Assembly: GCA_039000515.1 (NCBI GenBank)
Contig: JBCFYV010011135.1
Coordinates: forward strand, 25,289,725-25,353,724
Direction of reading: 5' to 3'
DNA length: 64,000 bases
Source: Timema cristinae
Lineage: Eukaryota > Arthropoda > Insecta > Phasmatodea > Timematidae
Part shown: positions 11,520 to 23,551 of the stretch, in pieces
Numbering within the stretch: position 1 is the stretch's first letter
Layout: each line of letters opens with the position of its first letter
Notes under the pieces: model-generated
Seen by the model: only the letters and a program-made list of their open reading frames with translations
Told to the model about the DNA's origin: nothing
The model's database searches: none
Position numbers and translations under genes: made by a program

Positions 11520-11748
11520 CTTAAAAAAAATCCGTAGCATAACTTCCTTCGGAGTGTAAGTAAAAGACGTCGGTCCAATGTCAATTGTGGTATGTAAAAG
11601 AAACCTGGAAGGTATACGGAAATACCTTTCCTAGTAAAATTGGTAGGCCCTTTTGCTCTCGCTTAAAGAAATTATCTTGTAGTGATATAATTTGTCAGTT
11701 TAGAAAGTGCACGTTAAATACCGCAATAAAGGATACTAATAAGTGACT
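11520..11748. repeat. Dispersed repeat K, copy 1
   Basis: Matches 16215-16420 along its length: CGTAGCATAACTTCCTTCGG, then AATTGTGG.ATGTAAAAGAA, GGAAGGTAT, AAAATTGGTAGG and CACGTTAAATACC. The second copy is preceded by a tRNA-like B box, so this may be the body of another SINE. Confidence 0.65.
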
Positions 11749-12290
11749 TGTGTTAACCCACACCAATAAACACACATATAGATGAAGGCGTCAGGTTTGC
11801 AATATAGCAATATAGCAATATAGCAGATTGTCTGTGAGAGGAAGGTTCAAGGTTCGAATCTCATCCAATTTTACTTGAAGTTGTTTTTTTTCACACGTGA
11901 TTGGTCAATGTGGTGTTTCCTCTTGATGCTAATTTAATCACATTAGCTACCTCGCTCATCATTTACTCGTGAATTAGGAGTTTAAATAACGTTTGCGTTC
12001 AACCGTATTAACTTAAAAAAATATATTGTAATATTAGTTATAGCACAAATATAATTATTATTTAAAGTAGCTTAAAATAAACAAAACCTGATGTACCAGT
12101 AATTATTGGACACGGTTTAAATTATGGTATTACATTCGAATCAATTTATAATTAAAATGTTGCTGAAACGATTAGAGGGAGTAATTAACTTTAATCGTAG
12201 GATATATATTTTAAACAACTAAAATGTTGAAAACCCGTAAAACAGTAAACAAATATAAAAATGTCTTTATCACAAGCAATTTGGTAGTCA
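11749..12290. other. Unassigned interval with a tRNA-like B box
   Basis: Contains a four-fold AGCAATAT microrepeat near 11799-11825. After it comes AAGGTTCGAATCTCAT (near 11849), which matches a pol III B box. No full SINE could be delimited. Confidence 0.4.
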
Positions 12291-12296
12291 TGTGGT

Positions 12297-12595
12297 TTTG
12301 AAGTGGGGATGTAAGGGAAGCGAGAATAAGTCAGTGTTTTTGCAAGTTTTATATAAAAACTTGTTTTTGGCCAAAATAAATCAAATATTGCCCCAGTATA
12401 AACATAAGAGTTTATGATATCAACAGTCGTTGAATATCTGTCATGAACATAGAATCATTAGATGAGAAACTTTTCAAATGTGAAATAGTTTATCATTAAA
12501 TTCCAGGACATCCTTGACAGATATTGAACAACTGTTTGTATCACCCTGTGAAGAAAATTAAACTCTTTGTTTGTTTCGGTCAACAAACAAACTTA
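12297..12595. mobile_element. Foldback MITE F, copy 1
   Basis: Long inverted-repeat element. The left arm contains CAACAGTCGTTGAATATCTG and the right arm CAGATATTGAACAACTG. The loop carries ATTAGATGAGAAACTTTT. Related copies lie at 18590, 21821, 28236 and 56413. No coding capacity. Confidence 0.75.
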
Positions 12596-12609
12596 ACCCG
12601 TCTAACATC

Positions 12610-12830
12610 GTCCGATTTTCATTGTAAGGCCCTTATCTAAAAGCTAGAAAACTTAGATATATTTTCAAGTATTCATACGCCAAGTCCAGTGATCTGCAGC
12701 TGTCACTTTTGATAAATATTATCACTACCTACAAAATAACGCTAATAATGAATTAAAATGTTATCGATATTGGCAGTAAAAAAAATATGATTGTATTTTC
12801 GAAAAGGTTATTCAGAGAAAAAATTTTAAT
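12610..12830 (+). repeat. Dispersed repeat related to the 51-bp array
   Basis: The order CTTATCTAAAAGCTAGAAAAC, then TGATCTGCAGCTGTCACTTT, TATTATCACTACCTA and AAAATGTTATCGATATTG matches 17214-17390. Weaker copies are at 35550-35665, 2890-2960 and 50040-50450, and an inverted one is at 43080-43180. Confidence 0.55.
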
Positions 12831-13261
12831 GTAGTATACAAACCCAAGATAATGGTAGGAAATCGATTAAAGGGGAAATAAGAATAAACTTTAAACAAAA
12901 TACTAAATTATATATATATATATAAATATATGACACATTCTGGGATCGAACTAAGGTACTCTACACTGGTAGCCGGAAATACCCACTATCGAGTAAAAAA
13001 AAAAGGTCATCATCTTAATATAGACGATTTTAAAATTTGGATGGGGTTCCAAGAAAATCGGGACCGTTTTGGGGGCGAAATAATTTCAAAGATGGGATTA
13101 TTTTCATTAATAAAAAATATTCAATTGTTTTATACAAATTAATCTAATTTACTATTCAATCAAAGTTTTATATTGAAGCGTCTAACTAACTAAATAATTG
13201 ATAAAAAAAGTTTTGTGGAGACTTTTTTTATTTAGAAAAGCGTTTTACTAACTGTTTTGAG
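12831..13261. other. Unassigned interval
   Basis: Contains a short TA tract near 12911. A 70-codon open frame here has no splice or coding support. Confidence 0.35.
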
Positions 13262-13452
13262 TTACACGATTAAGAATTAACTAAGCTAGGCATTTTAGGG
13301 ATTATTAAGGTTATATTTAGGGGAAGTGTAGCCGCATTTTCGTGGAAGAAAAAGTTGAAAAACATTTTAGGCAGAGATTCGAACCTCTATCTCGCCAATG
13401 GTAGTCTAATCTTCTGCGAGAATAGCACGTTAGACCATGCGGCCCCCGAAGA
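13262..13452 (-). mobile_element. SINE group C, diverged
   Basis: Reverse-strand body (TATATTTAGGGGAAGTGTA) and head with B box (AGAGATTCGAACCTCTAT) ending at GACCATGCGGCC. The tail is degraded. Confidence 0.55.
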
Positions 13453-13479
13453 GGTTTTGTGATGTCTAAAATAGGTTTT

Positions 13480-13726
13480 TATGCACAGCGTCTAACTATT
13501 CATTCGGGCTTCACGCATATGTATAATTATGCTAATGCATTAGAGATTAGGAAGGTTGAATTTATAAGAAGTGTAACCTATTTGCGTGACGGTAAAGTGG
13601 AAAACAGTCTAAGGGGAAAAAAAACCCATCCTCGGTACACCGACCAGAATTCAAACCCCAATCTCCTCTTTATCGGTAATCCGGTCTAATGTGATAGTGA
13701 CGCTTTGGACCATTTGACCATCTAAG
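13480..13726 (-). mobile_element. SINE group C, diverged, nearly full length
   Basis: Reverse-strand tail (CAGCGTCTAACTATTCATTC), body (GTGACGGTAAAGTGGAAAAC) and head (AATTCAAACCCCAATCTCC...GACCATTTGACC). It lies directly after the preceding group C copy in the same orientation. Confidence 0.6.
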
Positions 13727-14170
13727 CGAGTTAGTTTTAGTTTAAAAAAAGGAAAGTAGGCAAAGTGTTGAATGTCAGGGTCAGATATATCGAGATGGAG
13801 TTTTTTTCCCTGAATAGCTTGAACACGTTTCATTCAGAAAATGGGGGTGCAATTTCTAAAATCCTATCTTTCTCTTCCCTACCAATGATATTATGCGGAT
13901 CTCGTATAATGTATGTAAAGACTTGAAGCTCGGTTATTATATGATTTGATTGCTATACGCCTTATTCTTGAAGAAGGCAACCCGCTCTATTTAATTGTCA
14001 AGAAAGTTGCCTATATAATCTATCTAACGGCGCTAGAGCGTAGAGAATATTATGTTAAACTCTCCTCAGATAATTATTTTGAAAAAAACTGTTTTAGTGA
14101 TTTTTTTTTTGTAAAATTTTCAAAATAAATCCCATTTTTAGAATTTATTCTTCAATAAACTATCACTCCT
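13727..14170. other. Unassigned interval
   Basis: No gene or repeat supported. Open frames are short and AT-rich. Confidence 0.35.
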
Positions 14171-14171
14171 T

Positions 14172-14226
14172 TCGGTGGCCGCGTAGTCTAAGGCGTTACT
14201 CTCACAGTAGAATAGACTGCCGATGT
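14172..14226 (+). mobile_element. SINE group C, head only
   Basis: CGGTGGCCGCGTAGTCTAAG followed by GACTGCCGATG, then an abrupt switch to the left end of the hAT-like element. The B box and body are missing, so the element is cut at the junction. Confidence 0.6.
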
Positions 14227-14231
14227 ATATA

Positions 14232-15038
14232 TAAATGGTGTGCGAGGTATCGAAAAGTCGAATTCGAGGTCCAAGGTCAAATCTCTTTCGGCTTCGACTC
14301 CGATATCTACCATAACCTTCGAATATTAGAAAAATTTCGAAGGAAGGATATAAATTCGATAAATTATCAAACGATTTAATTTTTATCTTACTAAATATTA
14401 CATATTTCAATATTTGATAATTTTAAAACCGTTACTAAACAGAATTTTAGCACCGACTGGTAATTTAACTACCATATTGTAGGCATAGATCAAAAGTGGG
14501 TAAGTAAATGTTAATATATTATATTCACTATCGCCAACATAACTTAGTAAAAAAAATTAAAATACATATAAAGAAATAACATCACTGGTATGAAGTAGAT
14601 AGAGAGATCACCTTAGTTGTGCTATCATCGCAGCTCGCGTCTAATGTTTGGTCCATAATATTCTATTTCTTTGGAATTATCTATGACAAATTTACAAGTG
14701 CATTTTGTAAAATTAATTTTTCATAGCTCTTCACATTTTCTTTATTACTCAAAATGGCTGATACGGAAAGTGGGGAAACGAAAACAGAATGTAATTTATA
14801 ATTATTATCATATAAATGCAGATAAAAAGACATGCATATGTAAGGTTTGCAAAATAATTTTATTAGCTCCACAATGTAAGTAAATATTAAAACTTTATTG
14901 ATAATTTATTAAAATTATCAGTATGCTTATGTACATTAATTATTAATATAGGTCTTCGACTTAAATTTCCTTCTTCACTAGTTTCAAGCTTCGCATCAAC
15001 TTCGCTTCGCATTTAAGAGTTGCCTTCGCACACCCCTA
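14232..15038 (+). mobile_element. hAT-like element with a short coding remnant, copy 1
   Basis: The two ends are imperfect inverted repeats: left GGTGTGCGAGGTATCGAA, right CTTCGCACACCCCTAAT. Copy 2 is at 38335-39413. At about 14752 the sequence reads ATGGCTGATACGGAAAGTGG and continues to GACATGCATATGTAAGG. In copy 2 the same place encodes MAYTESRERKRNY and KKTCICRVCK, ending at a GTAAG donor-like site. A CxxC stretch near the start of an exon would fit a BED-type zinc finger of a hAT transposase. That is inference. Confidence 0.55.
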
Positions 15039-15570
15039 ATATATATATATATATACACTTGTGTCCAAAACCCGGGAGTCGAAGGCCATTCCTTTTTTAT
15101 TGTTTTATCTATCATTTTAATTATACTAATGAAGTGAGGGGTATGAGTGAAATTTAGAAGAAATGTTATTTTGTTTGCGTGCAGAAATATCGCGGGAAAC
15201 CAGTGAATTAAAAAAAAAAATCGTTACATACGGACGATATTCAAACATGGATTTCAGGAAAGTGATTGGAAGATTATGCGAGGCTGATATTTATCCCACG
15301 TGATCACCGATACGGGCATCGGTCTTAACCTACCGACACAATGTGCTACCAGTCTTCGTAGACCTCTATAACCCTAAAACCACAGTTGGGAGTACACAAC
15401 CAGTCCACCGTAGACGGGACCAAATGCAAAATGTAAACTTGCTACCCGGTCCATAAATCATTTATAGCTATGTAACACATGTAAAATGTTGAAGGGGAAA
15501 GAAGGGAGAAGAGGGGCATACATGCGAGGGATCCACGTATCCCTCACGGCAGTAATAAATATATATATAT
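15039..15570. other. Unassigned interval
   Basis: TA microsatellites near 15041-15055 and 15561-15577. No gene supported. Confidence 0.35.
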
Positions 15571-15577
15571 ATATATA

Positions 15578-15930
15578 CAGGGCGTTCAGAAACTCATAAC
15601 CCAAACTACACATATAGCTTGTTTGAACAAAAGTAATACAAAATCCCTATACACTTACATACAGAAAACTATGCTAACTATTACCATTAAATTGTGTTCA
15701 AAGTTTTGGTGTGTAGCGCCGGGAGAGCAAAGCAGTGCAAACATGCGTGTACAACGGGTTGCATAGGAGTTAGGCACGCGGCATTGCATACATCTACATC
15801 TTGGAGCACGGCAACAGAATAAACCACAATTAATAGTAAACAACACACCAGTCCATCTAGAAATGTGAATACGTTCTGAGGGTCATCATTAAAGTTCTTG
15901 TGTATGTCTATTCCGGGAACACCCTGTATA
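15578..15930. mobile_element. TA-flanked inverted-terminal-repeat element
   Basis: Ends are TATACAGGGCGTTCAGAAAC and, inverted, CGGGAACACCCTGTATA. They share an ACAGGGNGTTC-type terminal repeat flanked by TA. This suits a Tc1/mariner-type or related non-autonomous DNA element. No transposase frame is present. Confidence 0.5.
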
Positions 15931-16144
15931 ACCTGGTATCATATATATGTGTAACATAAACAAAGAATAAAAGCAACGGGTGAGATGGATGGTTGTCAGA
16001 TACACTTAATGTCCAAAATACTGATATTACACTTCCATTTACAATTTTTTTTTTTTTAGATAACACCTGCAAATGTTTGCTATATAAAAAAAACTGTTTA
16101 TTGAACGCTCGAAATATTTTTTGATAATTATATTTGGGGGGAAA

Positions 16145-16420
16145 AGTGCTCACCTCAAGACCGATGTTCATGAGTTTAAACCCAGCCGGGCTCGACAGAT
16201 TTTTTCTTGAGCGCTAAAAAAAACCGTAGCACAACTTCCTTCGGAGTGGAATAAAGCCGTAGGTCCTATGTAAATTGTGGCGTGTAAAAGAACCCTGAAA
16301 GGTATGTGAAAATACATTTACCGGAAAAATTGGTAGGTTCTTTCACTCTCACTTATAGAAATTATCGTATCAGTCGGTTCAGAACGTGTACGTTAAATAC
16401 CTCAAATAATTTTTTTCTAA
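16145..16420 (+). mobile_element. Probable SINE of repeat family K, copy 2
   Basis: A tRNA-like segment (GTGCTCACCTCAAGACC...GAGTTTAAACCCAGCC) is followed by the repeat body also found at 11520. The body runs from CCGTAGCACAACTTCCTTCG to GTACGTTAAATACCTC. The head assignment is tentative. Confidence 0.5.
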
Positions 16421-17008
16421 GATGAATATTGAAAATTCAATTAGATTCTGTTAATTAGATTCTTTCAATTAAATTTCCTTACTTATCCAGGGTTGTCCAG
16501 AAAAAAAATTATTCTAGATCTATTCTTTTTTGTGGTTTATTTTGGTGGGTGAACATCTTTTCCGTTTGTTAAATTGATTACACATTTTTTTAAACAATTA
16601 TTACGGTATAAATAATCATTCTAATAAATTATTTTTCCAGTATTAAATTATATAATTATGTATTATTTGTGCACCTGTGTTAATGTGGTATAAATAAACG
16701 GTACGGCACAATTAGTGTACATACATTCTAATATATTATATTATATCTTGGGAAAAAAAAATTTCAAAAATTAGTTAATTGTAAAATACCCTTAAACAAT
16801 GTAGCTTCGTAAAATTAAAAATGTATTCTTATTTATCATTAAAAAAAACATCTCTGATACCCATTACGAACTCAATTTTCAAGGCCATTTTTGAAACATA
16901 CAAATATTATTAAATCTATTATAAGCAAACTATTAAATAAATTTATTTTATATCATCACGTAAAATAGTCTCAAAATACCAATTTTGAGCCCAATCGTTA
17001 GAATAGTA
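16421..17008. other. Unassigned AT-rich interval
   Basis: No gene or recognisable repeat. Confidence 0.35.
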
Positions 17009-17009
17009 A

Positions 17010-17260
17010 GAACCTTATCTGAAAGCTAGAAAAGTTACTACAGTCCAATGTACATATAAAGAACCTTATCTGACAGCTAGAAAAGTTACTACAGTCTAAT
17101 GTTCATAAGAAGAACCTTATCTGACAGTTAAGAAAGTTATTACAGTCCAATGTTCATAGGAAGAACCTTATCTGACAGCTAGACAAGTTACTATAGTCCA
17201 ATGTTTATAGGAAGAACCTTATCTGACAGCTAGAAAAGTTACTAGATCTACTTTCATCGT
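17010..17260 (+). repeat. 51-bp tandem repeat, about 4.8 units
   Basis: GAACCTTATCTGACAGCTAG recurs at 17010, 17061, 17112, 17163 and 17214, a constant 51-bp step. The last unit runs into a longer dispersed repeat, so the array looks like a local expansion of that repeat's left end. Confidence 0.9.
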
Positions 17261-17699
17261 AAAGTCATGTGATCTCCAGCTGCCACTATAAATATATATT
17301 ATCAATACCTACAATATTACACTAATAATATAGTAAAATGTTATCAACATTGACTGGAAAAAAGTTTGTTTTTTCTAAAAGGCTCTTCCTATTAAATTTG
17401 TACCGTACGTGTGTATGAATCCAAATGTAAGCTGGAAATGAAAATATCTCAGTTTTGAAATAAATGTGAGTTAGTTGGTTCTTCGCAGGTTTGTGCATAT
17501 GTAAACGTGAGTATATTCTTACACATATACACATACACATAACGCACTGCCCAGTGACGTGTTAATTTGCCGGAGAAAAATAAACAAATTGAGATTACCA
17601 TGGTTTTACACTGTCTCTTTTTCTAAAGATGAATTTTTTAAACATATAGAATGTAAATCTTCAAATTTGTAACACATTTATGTATATATTTGTAACACA

Positions 17700-17760
17700 T
17701 ATATGATATACGTATATATATATATATATATATACATTATATATATATATATACGTATTT
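17700..17760. repeat. TA-rich microsatellite
   Basis: Alternating TA and ATAC tracts. Low-complexity DNA. Confidence 0.7.
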
Positions 17761-17789
17761 TAAAAAAAAAAGTAAGAAAGTTTTGTTTT

Positions 17790-18075
17790 TATATAGACAT
17801 GATGGATGATTTGAAGCTTTGTTTTACAGGATTCTTTACAATATTTTTTTACGGGGAAGGGGGCTAGTGATTTAATAAACAAAATAATACCTCGGCTCAA
17901 ATTTGTAATAGTTGAATATTATGTTATATATATATATATATAACATAATATTCAACTATTACAAATTCGAGCCGAGGTATTATTTGTTTATTAAATCAAT
18001 AGCCCCCTTCCCCGTAAAAAAATATTGTAAAGAATCCTGTAAAAAAAAGCTTCAAATCATCCATCATGTCTATAT
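17790..18075. repeat. Long palindrome joining two Helitron 3' ends
   Basis: Two arms of about 130-140 bases are near-perfect reverse complements around a TA tract centred near 17933. Each arm contains a Helitron terminus (GGGGAAGGGGGCTAG on the left, its complement on the right). Each also contains non-Helitron DNA (CCTCGGCTCAAATTTGTAAT and its complement). The mirrored flanks show an inverted duplication that includes host sequence. Confidence 0.85.
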
Positions 18076-18420
18076 AAAAAACACACTTTTTTTTAAATAC
18101 AGTCCTACCATCACTGTATAGCCCCCTCCCTCTTTTTATCCTCCCTCCTATTTTCATCTCATTCCTCTATCCTCACCCCTACCCCCTTCACGAACCCCAA
18201 TTTCCCTTCAACAACTTTTTTTTCCAACGACTATATAATATACTATCGACATTTTTATGAGGAATAAATTAAATTTTCAAAATAAAATATAGCCTATGTT
18301 ACTCGCTGATAATGTAGCTTTATATTGGTGAAAGCATTTTTAAAATCGGTTCAGTAGTTTTTGAGTTTATCCATTATAAACAAAAAATCAAATCTTTCCT
18401 CTTTATAATATTAGTATAGA
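18000..18420 (-). mobile_element. Non-autonomous Helitron
   Basis: Reverse-strand copy running from GCCCCCTTCCCC to TATTAGTATAGA. This gives the TCTATACTAATATTATAAAG 5' end on the minus strand. The CTAG terminus has become CTAT. It shares its sequence with 59142-59596. Confidence 0.7.
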
Positions 18421-18421
18421 A

Positions 18422-18426
<5 letters not shown>

Positions 18427-18501
<75 letters not shown>
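18427..18501. repeat. TA microsatellite
   Basis: About 37 TA dinucleotides next to a Helitron end. The long open frame across it is an artefact of the repeat. Confidence 0.9.
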
Positions 18502-18504
<3 letters not shown>

Positions 18505-18589
18505 AGTAGACAAATGCATTAATTTCGAATAGTCCGTTTTGCATGTGGAGAGGGAGGATAAATTTACCAACCGCGGGCAAGTGTTTTAA

Positions 18590-19290
18590 GGTGGGTGTGT
18601 AGGGGACGCAAGAAAAGGTCCGGCTATTTTTTTTTTTTTTTTTTTGCAATTTTATTACAAAATCTTTATTTGACCAAAAATAAATCAAACATTGCTCCAG
18701 TACAAACATAGAATTTAATTTCCTTAACACGGTGATATCAACAGTTGTTGAATATTTTTTCAAGGTTGTACCGGAATCTAATTACAATTTTTTTTCTCTC
18801 CATCTAAAAAGTTTCTCATATATAATGTTGCTATGCTCATGACAGATAATCAACAACTGTTGATATCACCATGTGAAGAAAATTAATAATAATAATATTA
18901 GCACCGCGTCTTACTACCCTTTCGGGTTATACGCTTTAAGTACTAATTACGCTAATGAATTAGGAATTGGGAAGGTTGAATTAGAGGAAGTGAACCCGCA
19001 TTTGCGTGGAGGGAGAGTGTAAAACCATTTAGGAAAAACCACTCGCAGTTCACCCAACCGAGATTCGTACTTCGATCTCCCCGTCCTCAGCAGTCAAGCT
19101 CAACACGTTTAGCGCGTTAGCCAACTACGCCACCGAGGCGGGTGTGAAGAATATTAAACTTTTTGTTCCTAATGGAGAAATATTTAATTTATTTTGGTCA
19201 AAAAAAGTTTTGCTATAAAAATTGTAAAAACACAGTTTTTTTTTTGTTTTTTTTTAGAATCCTCTACATCCCCACAAGTGGGTTTGGTAA
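18590..19290. mobile_element. Foldback MITE F, copy 2, split by a SINE
   Basis: The arms CAACAGTTGTTGAATATTTT and ATCAACAACTGTTGATATCA define the palindromic element. Outer ends read GTGTGTAGGGGACGCAAG and, inverted, AATCCTCTACATCCCCAC. A group B SINE inserted at 18887-19143 with a duplicated target inside the right arm. Confidence 0.75.
18887..19143 (-). mobile_element. SINE group B, full length with TSD
   Basis: Complete from (TAA)n and TTAGCACCGCGTCTTACTAC to the head end GCCACCGAGGCGG. It is flanked by GTGAAGAAAATTAA at 18873 and GTGAAGAATATTAA at 19144, a target-site duplication with one later change. The target is foldback MITE F. Confidence 0.92.
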
Positions 19291-20007
19291 TACCTTGTTT
19301 GTTTGTTGTTGTTTAAAAAAAAAAAAACTAAACGAATATAGTGTCAGTTCGACAACAACAGTAGTTTATGAGTGAGTGCGTGATACGATGGACATAAAAT
19401 AACTGTGAAGAGAAGGGTTGGTAGGGGGGAATCTGTGAAGGGGTTGGGTTTTATGGAGAGGGGGTAGTTTACACACACACACACACCTTCTTTCGATTTA
19501 CGACCGGCTAACAGTGCCAACATGACTCACTCAATTGTGATTGGTCGCTATAGAGGTAGTCTGACCATATGGCCCGCCGGCAATGGATTGGATTCTGCTA
19601 AAGTATGTTTAGGATTTAAAAAAAAAAAAAATCCGGACGATAAATTCAATAATCCGGGGCAATGAGGATATTATATTTGTTGATTTTTTTCTTTACTGGC
19701 TCACACGGAAACCATAATATTATATATAATGGCTTCCCTGTCATATATATGGCATTTTATAGCTTAGGCTACGTGTCAGATATATAAATATTTATATCAC
19801 ACATTATAACCGGCTTGTCTCAGATATATATATATCCGCTTCGGTGGACGATTGAAAGATACCAGTAATGGTGCGTTGAATATTTTTATAAATAGTTTTT
19901 TTTAATATCCCTTCGCAGAAATGCGGGTACACTTGATCTAAATTCAGGATTACTCATCACATTAAAGAAAGTGAGAAACCAATTATATTTAAATTACTAT
20001 TTTTATT
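19291..20007. other. Unassigned interval
   Basis: Contains an AC microsatellite near 19474-19486 and an A tract near 19618. No gene or named repeat seen. Confidence 0.35.
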
Positions 20008-20292
20008 GTTAGCACCGCGTCTTACTACCCGTTCGGGTTATACGCACTTAAGCTAATGTGTAATGGTAGGGTGATTGTGAGATGAAATGGAGGACCTACA
20101 GTTTAACGTGGGATCCGAACCACGGTGGAGGCCAGGAATTCCACACATTCACAAGTTGTGATTAATACACGTCTTTTAAGAGGTGAAGGAAGGGTTTGGT
20201 AATCAGATAAATCTATGATGGAACCGAGGATTGAACCCCGGACTCCCCAGCACAGAAGTCCGACACCTTAGCCCCTAGACCGCCAGGTCACC
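20008..20292 (-). mobile_element. SINE group A, full length
   Basis: Complete reverse copy from TTAGCACCGCGTCTTACTAC to the head end GACCGCCAGGTCACC. B box and A box are intact. The A-T rich tail is very short. Confidence 0.9.
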
Positions 20293-20312
20293 CCAAGTAC
20301 AAACTTAAAGAG

Positions 20313-20733
20313 CGCGCATCACACACCAACCAACTCTGTGATACAGTCGGCTAGAAATAGTAAATTTACACCAACACTATTGCACGTGGATCATTTCTGA
20401 TTAAACATTAATGGAGATAAAGAGTTAATAGAAGTTCCTAATACTGAACATTGTTGAAATATTAAATGATATTTGGATAAAAACTGCATTGAAAAGGCCG
20501 TTTTTTGACCATTTCAGAATGTCTTCACAGATAAGCACTGTGCACAAATCTTCATTCTGTCATAACAGGGACATACTGTAGTTATTAACAAGAAACTTTG
20601 TCGCTTTGTCCCCCATCGTCACCGCGGAAAATGTCGAGTAATCATTCAAATACGAATGTACTGCACACATTTCTTGTCTTTTCCTTTCCCTTTTACTCCC
20701 AAACCTCGCGCGAGCCGGGAGCTGAGTTTGGCC
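20313..20733 (+). repeat. Dispersed repeat J, copy 2
   Basis: Very similar to 6690-7112 over its whole length, including TGTCGCTTTGTCCCCCATCG and CGCGCGAGCCGGGAG. It starts about 20 bases after the SINE A copy. Confidence 0.8.
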
Positions 20734-20755
20734 TGCTACGATGAATGTCCTTTTT

Positions 20756-20786
<31 letters not shown>

Positions 20787-21257
20787 TTAAAAAAAGAGTA
20801 TTTTCGACTTATTTACCCACCTAATCATGTGATACTTCCTCGTATCCACGAATTACTACTCAACCTGTATTTATATTATGGGTATCTTTGAAAATGTGAA
20901 ATTGATTCCTGAATATACTAAATATTGTTAAAAAATATATGTATCCATATTTAATTACTTTAATTTATAAACATTAATATTATTTTGTCAGCATTATCAA
21001 TGAACCATTAGATCTGTGCTACGTAACATTGTGATGTAATCCCCTCCTACCATGTAACACCATGTAACACCATATAGACATTAGAGCTCCTCACTTCCAA
21101 ATGTAACACGTGGTTACGTGGTTTGTGGATGAGCCTTAAGTTTCTCCTTTTTTTTTCCTCCATTCTCAACGAACCGGTGACCTTGAAGGAAAGGATGAAT
21201 GGTGTATTTTGGTCGAATTTAGACAGTGGAAGGTCAAAATAACAATTATTCAAACAC
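20734..21257. other. Unassigned interval
   Basis: TA/TG microsatellite near 20755-20785. Otherwise no identifiable gene or repeat. Confidence 0.35.
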
Positions 21258-21525
21258 CTGCCTCGGTGGCGTAGTTGGCTGACGCATTAGTTTCGTGTTG
21301 AGCTAGACCACCGAGGACGGGTAGATCGAGGTTCAAATCTCGTTCGGATGAACTGGGGAGGGGGGGAGGGTGTTCCTAAATGGTTTTCCACTCTCCCTTC
21401 ACTCAAATATGGGTTCACTTCCTCTAAATTCAACTTTACCAAATCCTAATCCGTTCGCGTAATTAGTACTTAAGCGTATAACCCGAATTGGTAGTAAGAC
21501 GCTGTGCTAAATAAATAAAATAAAA
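21258..21525 (+). mobile_element. SINE group B, full length
   Basis: Head CTCGGTGGCGTAGTTGGCTG and B box GAGGTTCAAATCTCG. The body has a G-run expansion near 21350-21368. The tail ends GACGCTGTGCTAA with (AAAT)n. Confidence 0.88.
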
Positions 21526-21820
21526 TTAGACAAAAGTATATACTTTTTATGAAAATTTGACTGTACTTTATTGGTTAACCTCCCCAGTTATTTTAGAATG
21601 ACTGTCCTCGAAAATGACTATATAAAAATATTCACTACCTTAAGCACTCTTCCCTCCCCCTCCAACCCCCAAAAAAAATCGGAGGTGTTCTTACGCTATT
21701 GGTTATTTTGAGTATGCATTCGGCGATTTTGGATAAGAAAGATAAGTGTAAGAGGGTTCTAATTCACCTTCTGTCCATCTTTCAACCTCTTTATCGTCTG
21801 GATGAAAAAAAAATAAGTTG

Positions 21821-22045
21821 TAGGTGTAAGGAACGCAAGTTAGGACCCCCCCCCCCTTTTTTTTTTGCAGTTTTTATAACAAAACATTTTTATAGTTGTC
21901 ATTAAATTCCAGGTCATCCTTGATAGATATTCATCAAATATTGATATCACCACGTGAAGAAAATTGAAACTCTTGTGTTTCTACTAAAGAAATATTGGAT
22001 ATATTTTAACCCCAAAAAATAATTTGATATAAAAACTGTAATACT
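21821..22045. mobile_element. Foldback MITE F, copy 3, internally deleted
   Basis: The left end (AAGGAACGCAAGTTAGGACC, then a C-run and T-run) passes straight to the central and right arm (TTCCAGGTCATCCTTGATAG, ATATTGATATCACCACGTG). Part of the left arm is missing compared with copy 4. Confidence 0.6.
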
Positions 22046-23545
22046 ACTTCCCTTTAGAGTCACTTCGTTAAATGACGGAACAAGGAATACATATAAATAA
22101 ATAATTTGTCGATTCTTTTTTATATCTCTTCTTTCCTCTTTGCCTTCTTTAGATCTCTCTCCCCCTCCCCCCCCCCCCCATTCTTACGTGTCGTCAGCTA
22201 GTCAGCCCCCTCTGTTATTTTGGAAAGAAAGGGGAAAAAAAAAACATTGTCTTTGCTCCACGTTTCAATATTAATTAATTAACAAATTGATTCCAATTTT
22301 ATGCTCGATAATATACACAGTTCATTAAACGGGAAAATGACGTTTACAGTAGAACAAAGGAAAGGTACTTTTATTTTATGTTAACAAAAAAAAAATAAGA
22401 GTCTCTGAAAGATGTAGAAACACGTTCATGATTTTACGTTCGGAATCCGAGCGGAATAATTAGCTACCTTTTAATTAACAAAATTAGTAGACAAATAACA
22501 AACAAAAAAAAGTACACAACCAAAATAAATACTAAGAAAAATGACATCGTTGAAGTTATTTCAAACTTTGCGTTTGTTTATTTGTTGATCTGTTTCAAAA
22601 TGTGTGTGTGTGTGTATTTTTGAACGTGTTTAGTTTTCTTATGAAATAAGTTAAAATAAATAAACAATTTTGGTTCAAATACATTCAGAATAAGTTTTAT
22701 TTTTTAGAAACTAAAAGGATTTTAATTAATGTATACTAAGGCGGGTAGGTAGATTGTGAACTCAGGAAATTATATTTGCAGTTTTTGTACTAATAAAACC
22801 TTTGGTACAAAATTAGCAAAATATTGTTGTTGTAGACACGTTTAGAATAATTTTCCACATACATTAATATAAACCTGTCTTGAATATCCGTCCCTCAAGA
22901 TCATATTAGCATTTGAATAAAATCTGTTCTAATGTAGAGAATAATTATTTATGTTCAAATTACCCTAAAGCATATACCTAGGCCCCAGATTTTGATGACG
23001 TATTTTTTTTATGTAGCGCAGACTTTTTTTCATGTCACAACAATCGTGTTCATGACCCTCTGGTTGTAGAAATACATAATTTATGGGTGGTTTTTTATTA
23101 TTACTTTTTTATTTTAAAACACTACGTATTTTTTCGTTTGTGTCATTTTTAAGCATTTTTTTAAAATTATTTTAAAGGCATTTATGTTGAAAAAAATTGT
23201 AATTTTTTTTTGCTTGTTTGATTTTAAAATAATACATTCCTGGTGGGAATGTAACTATTGGTTGTAACTAGGTTGAAGATGGTTGCGTTGAGAGGGTTTG
23301 TTCATTGCGAGGGGTAAAGGGGTGAGTTGTGTGTGGGTGGGTTTGGGGTGGGGGGGACATTGCCGATACCTGAACTATTGTGTTTGGACAACACCCCAAC
23401 CCCCTCTAAAAAGAACAATTTGAAAGTGAGTTGTTTTATTTGGAAGTGCTATTATCATCGATAAGTGCAAATAGCTCTCCACAGTCTCTAAGAACTAAAC
23501 CTACAGTTCATGGAGTGCAGTGAAACTATCCGTGAGGTCGTAGGA
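22046..23545. other. Unassigned AT-rich interval
   Basis: Contains C-runs near 22163-22180, a TG repeat near 22602 and G-rich sequence near 23260-23360. I see no exon, RNA gene or recognised transposon. Confidence 0.35.
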
Positions 23546-23551
23546 TGTAAA

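Noticed and set aside
18374..18763. 129-codon minus-strand frame with a poly Tyr-Ile run
   Set aside because: It is a translation of a TA microsatellite plus MITE sequence, with no coding signature.
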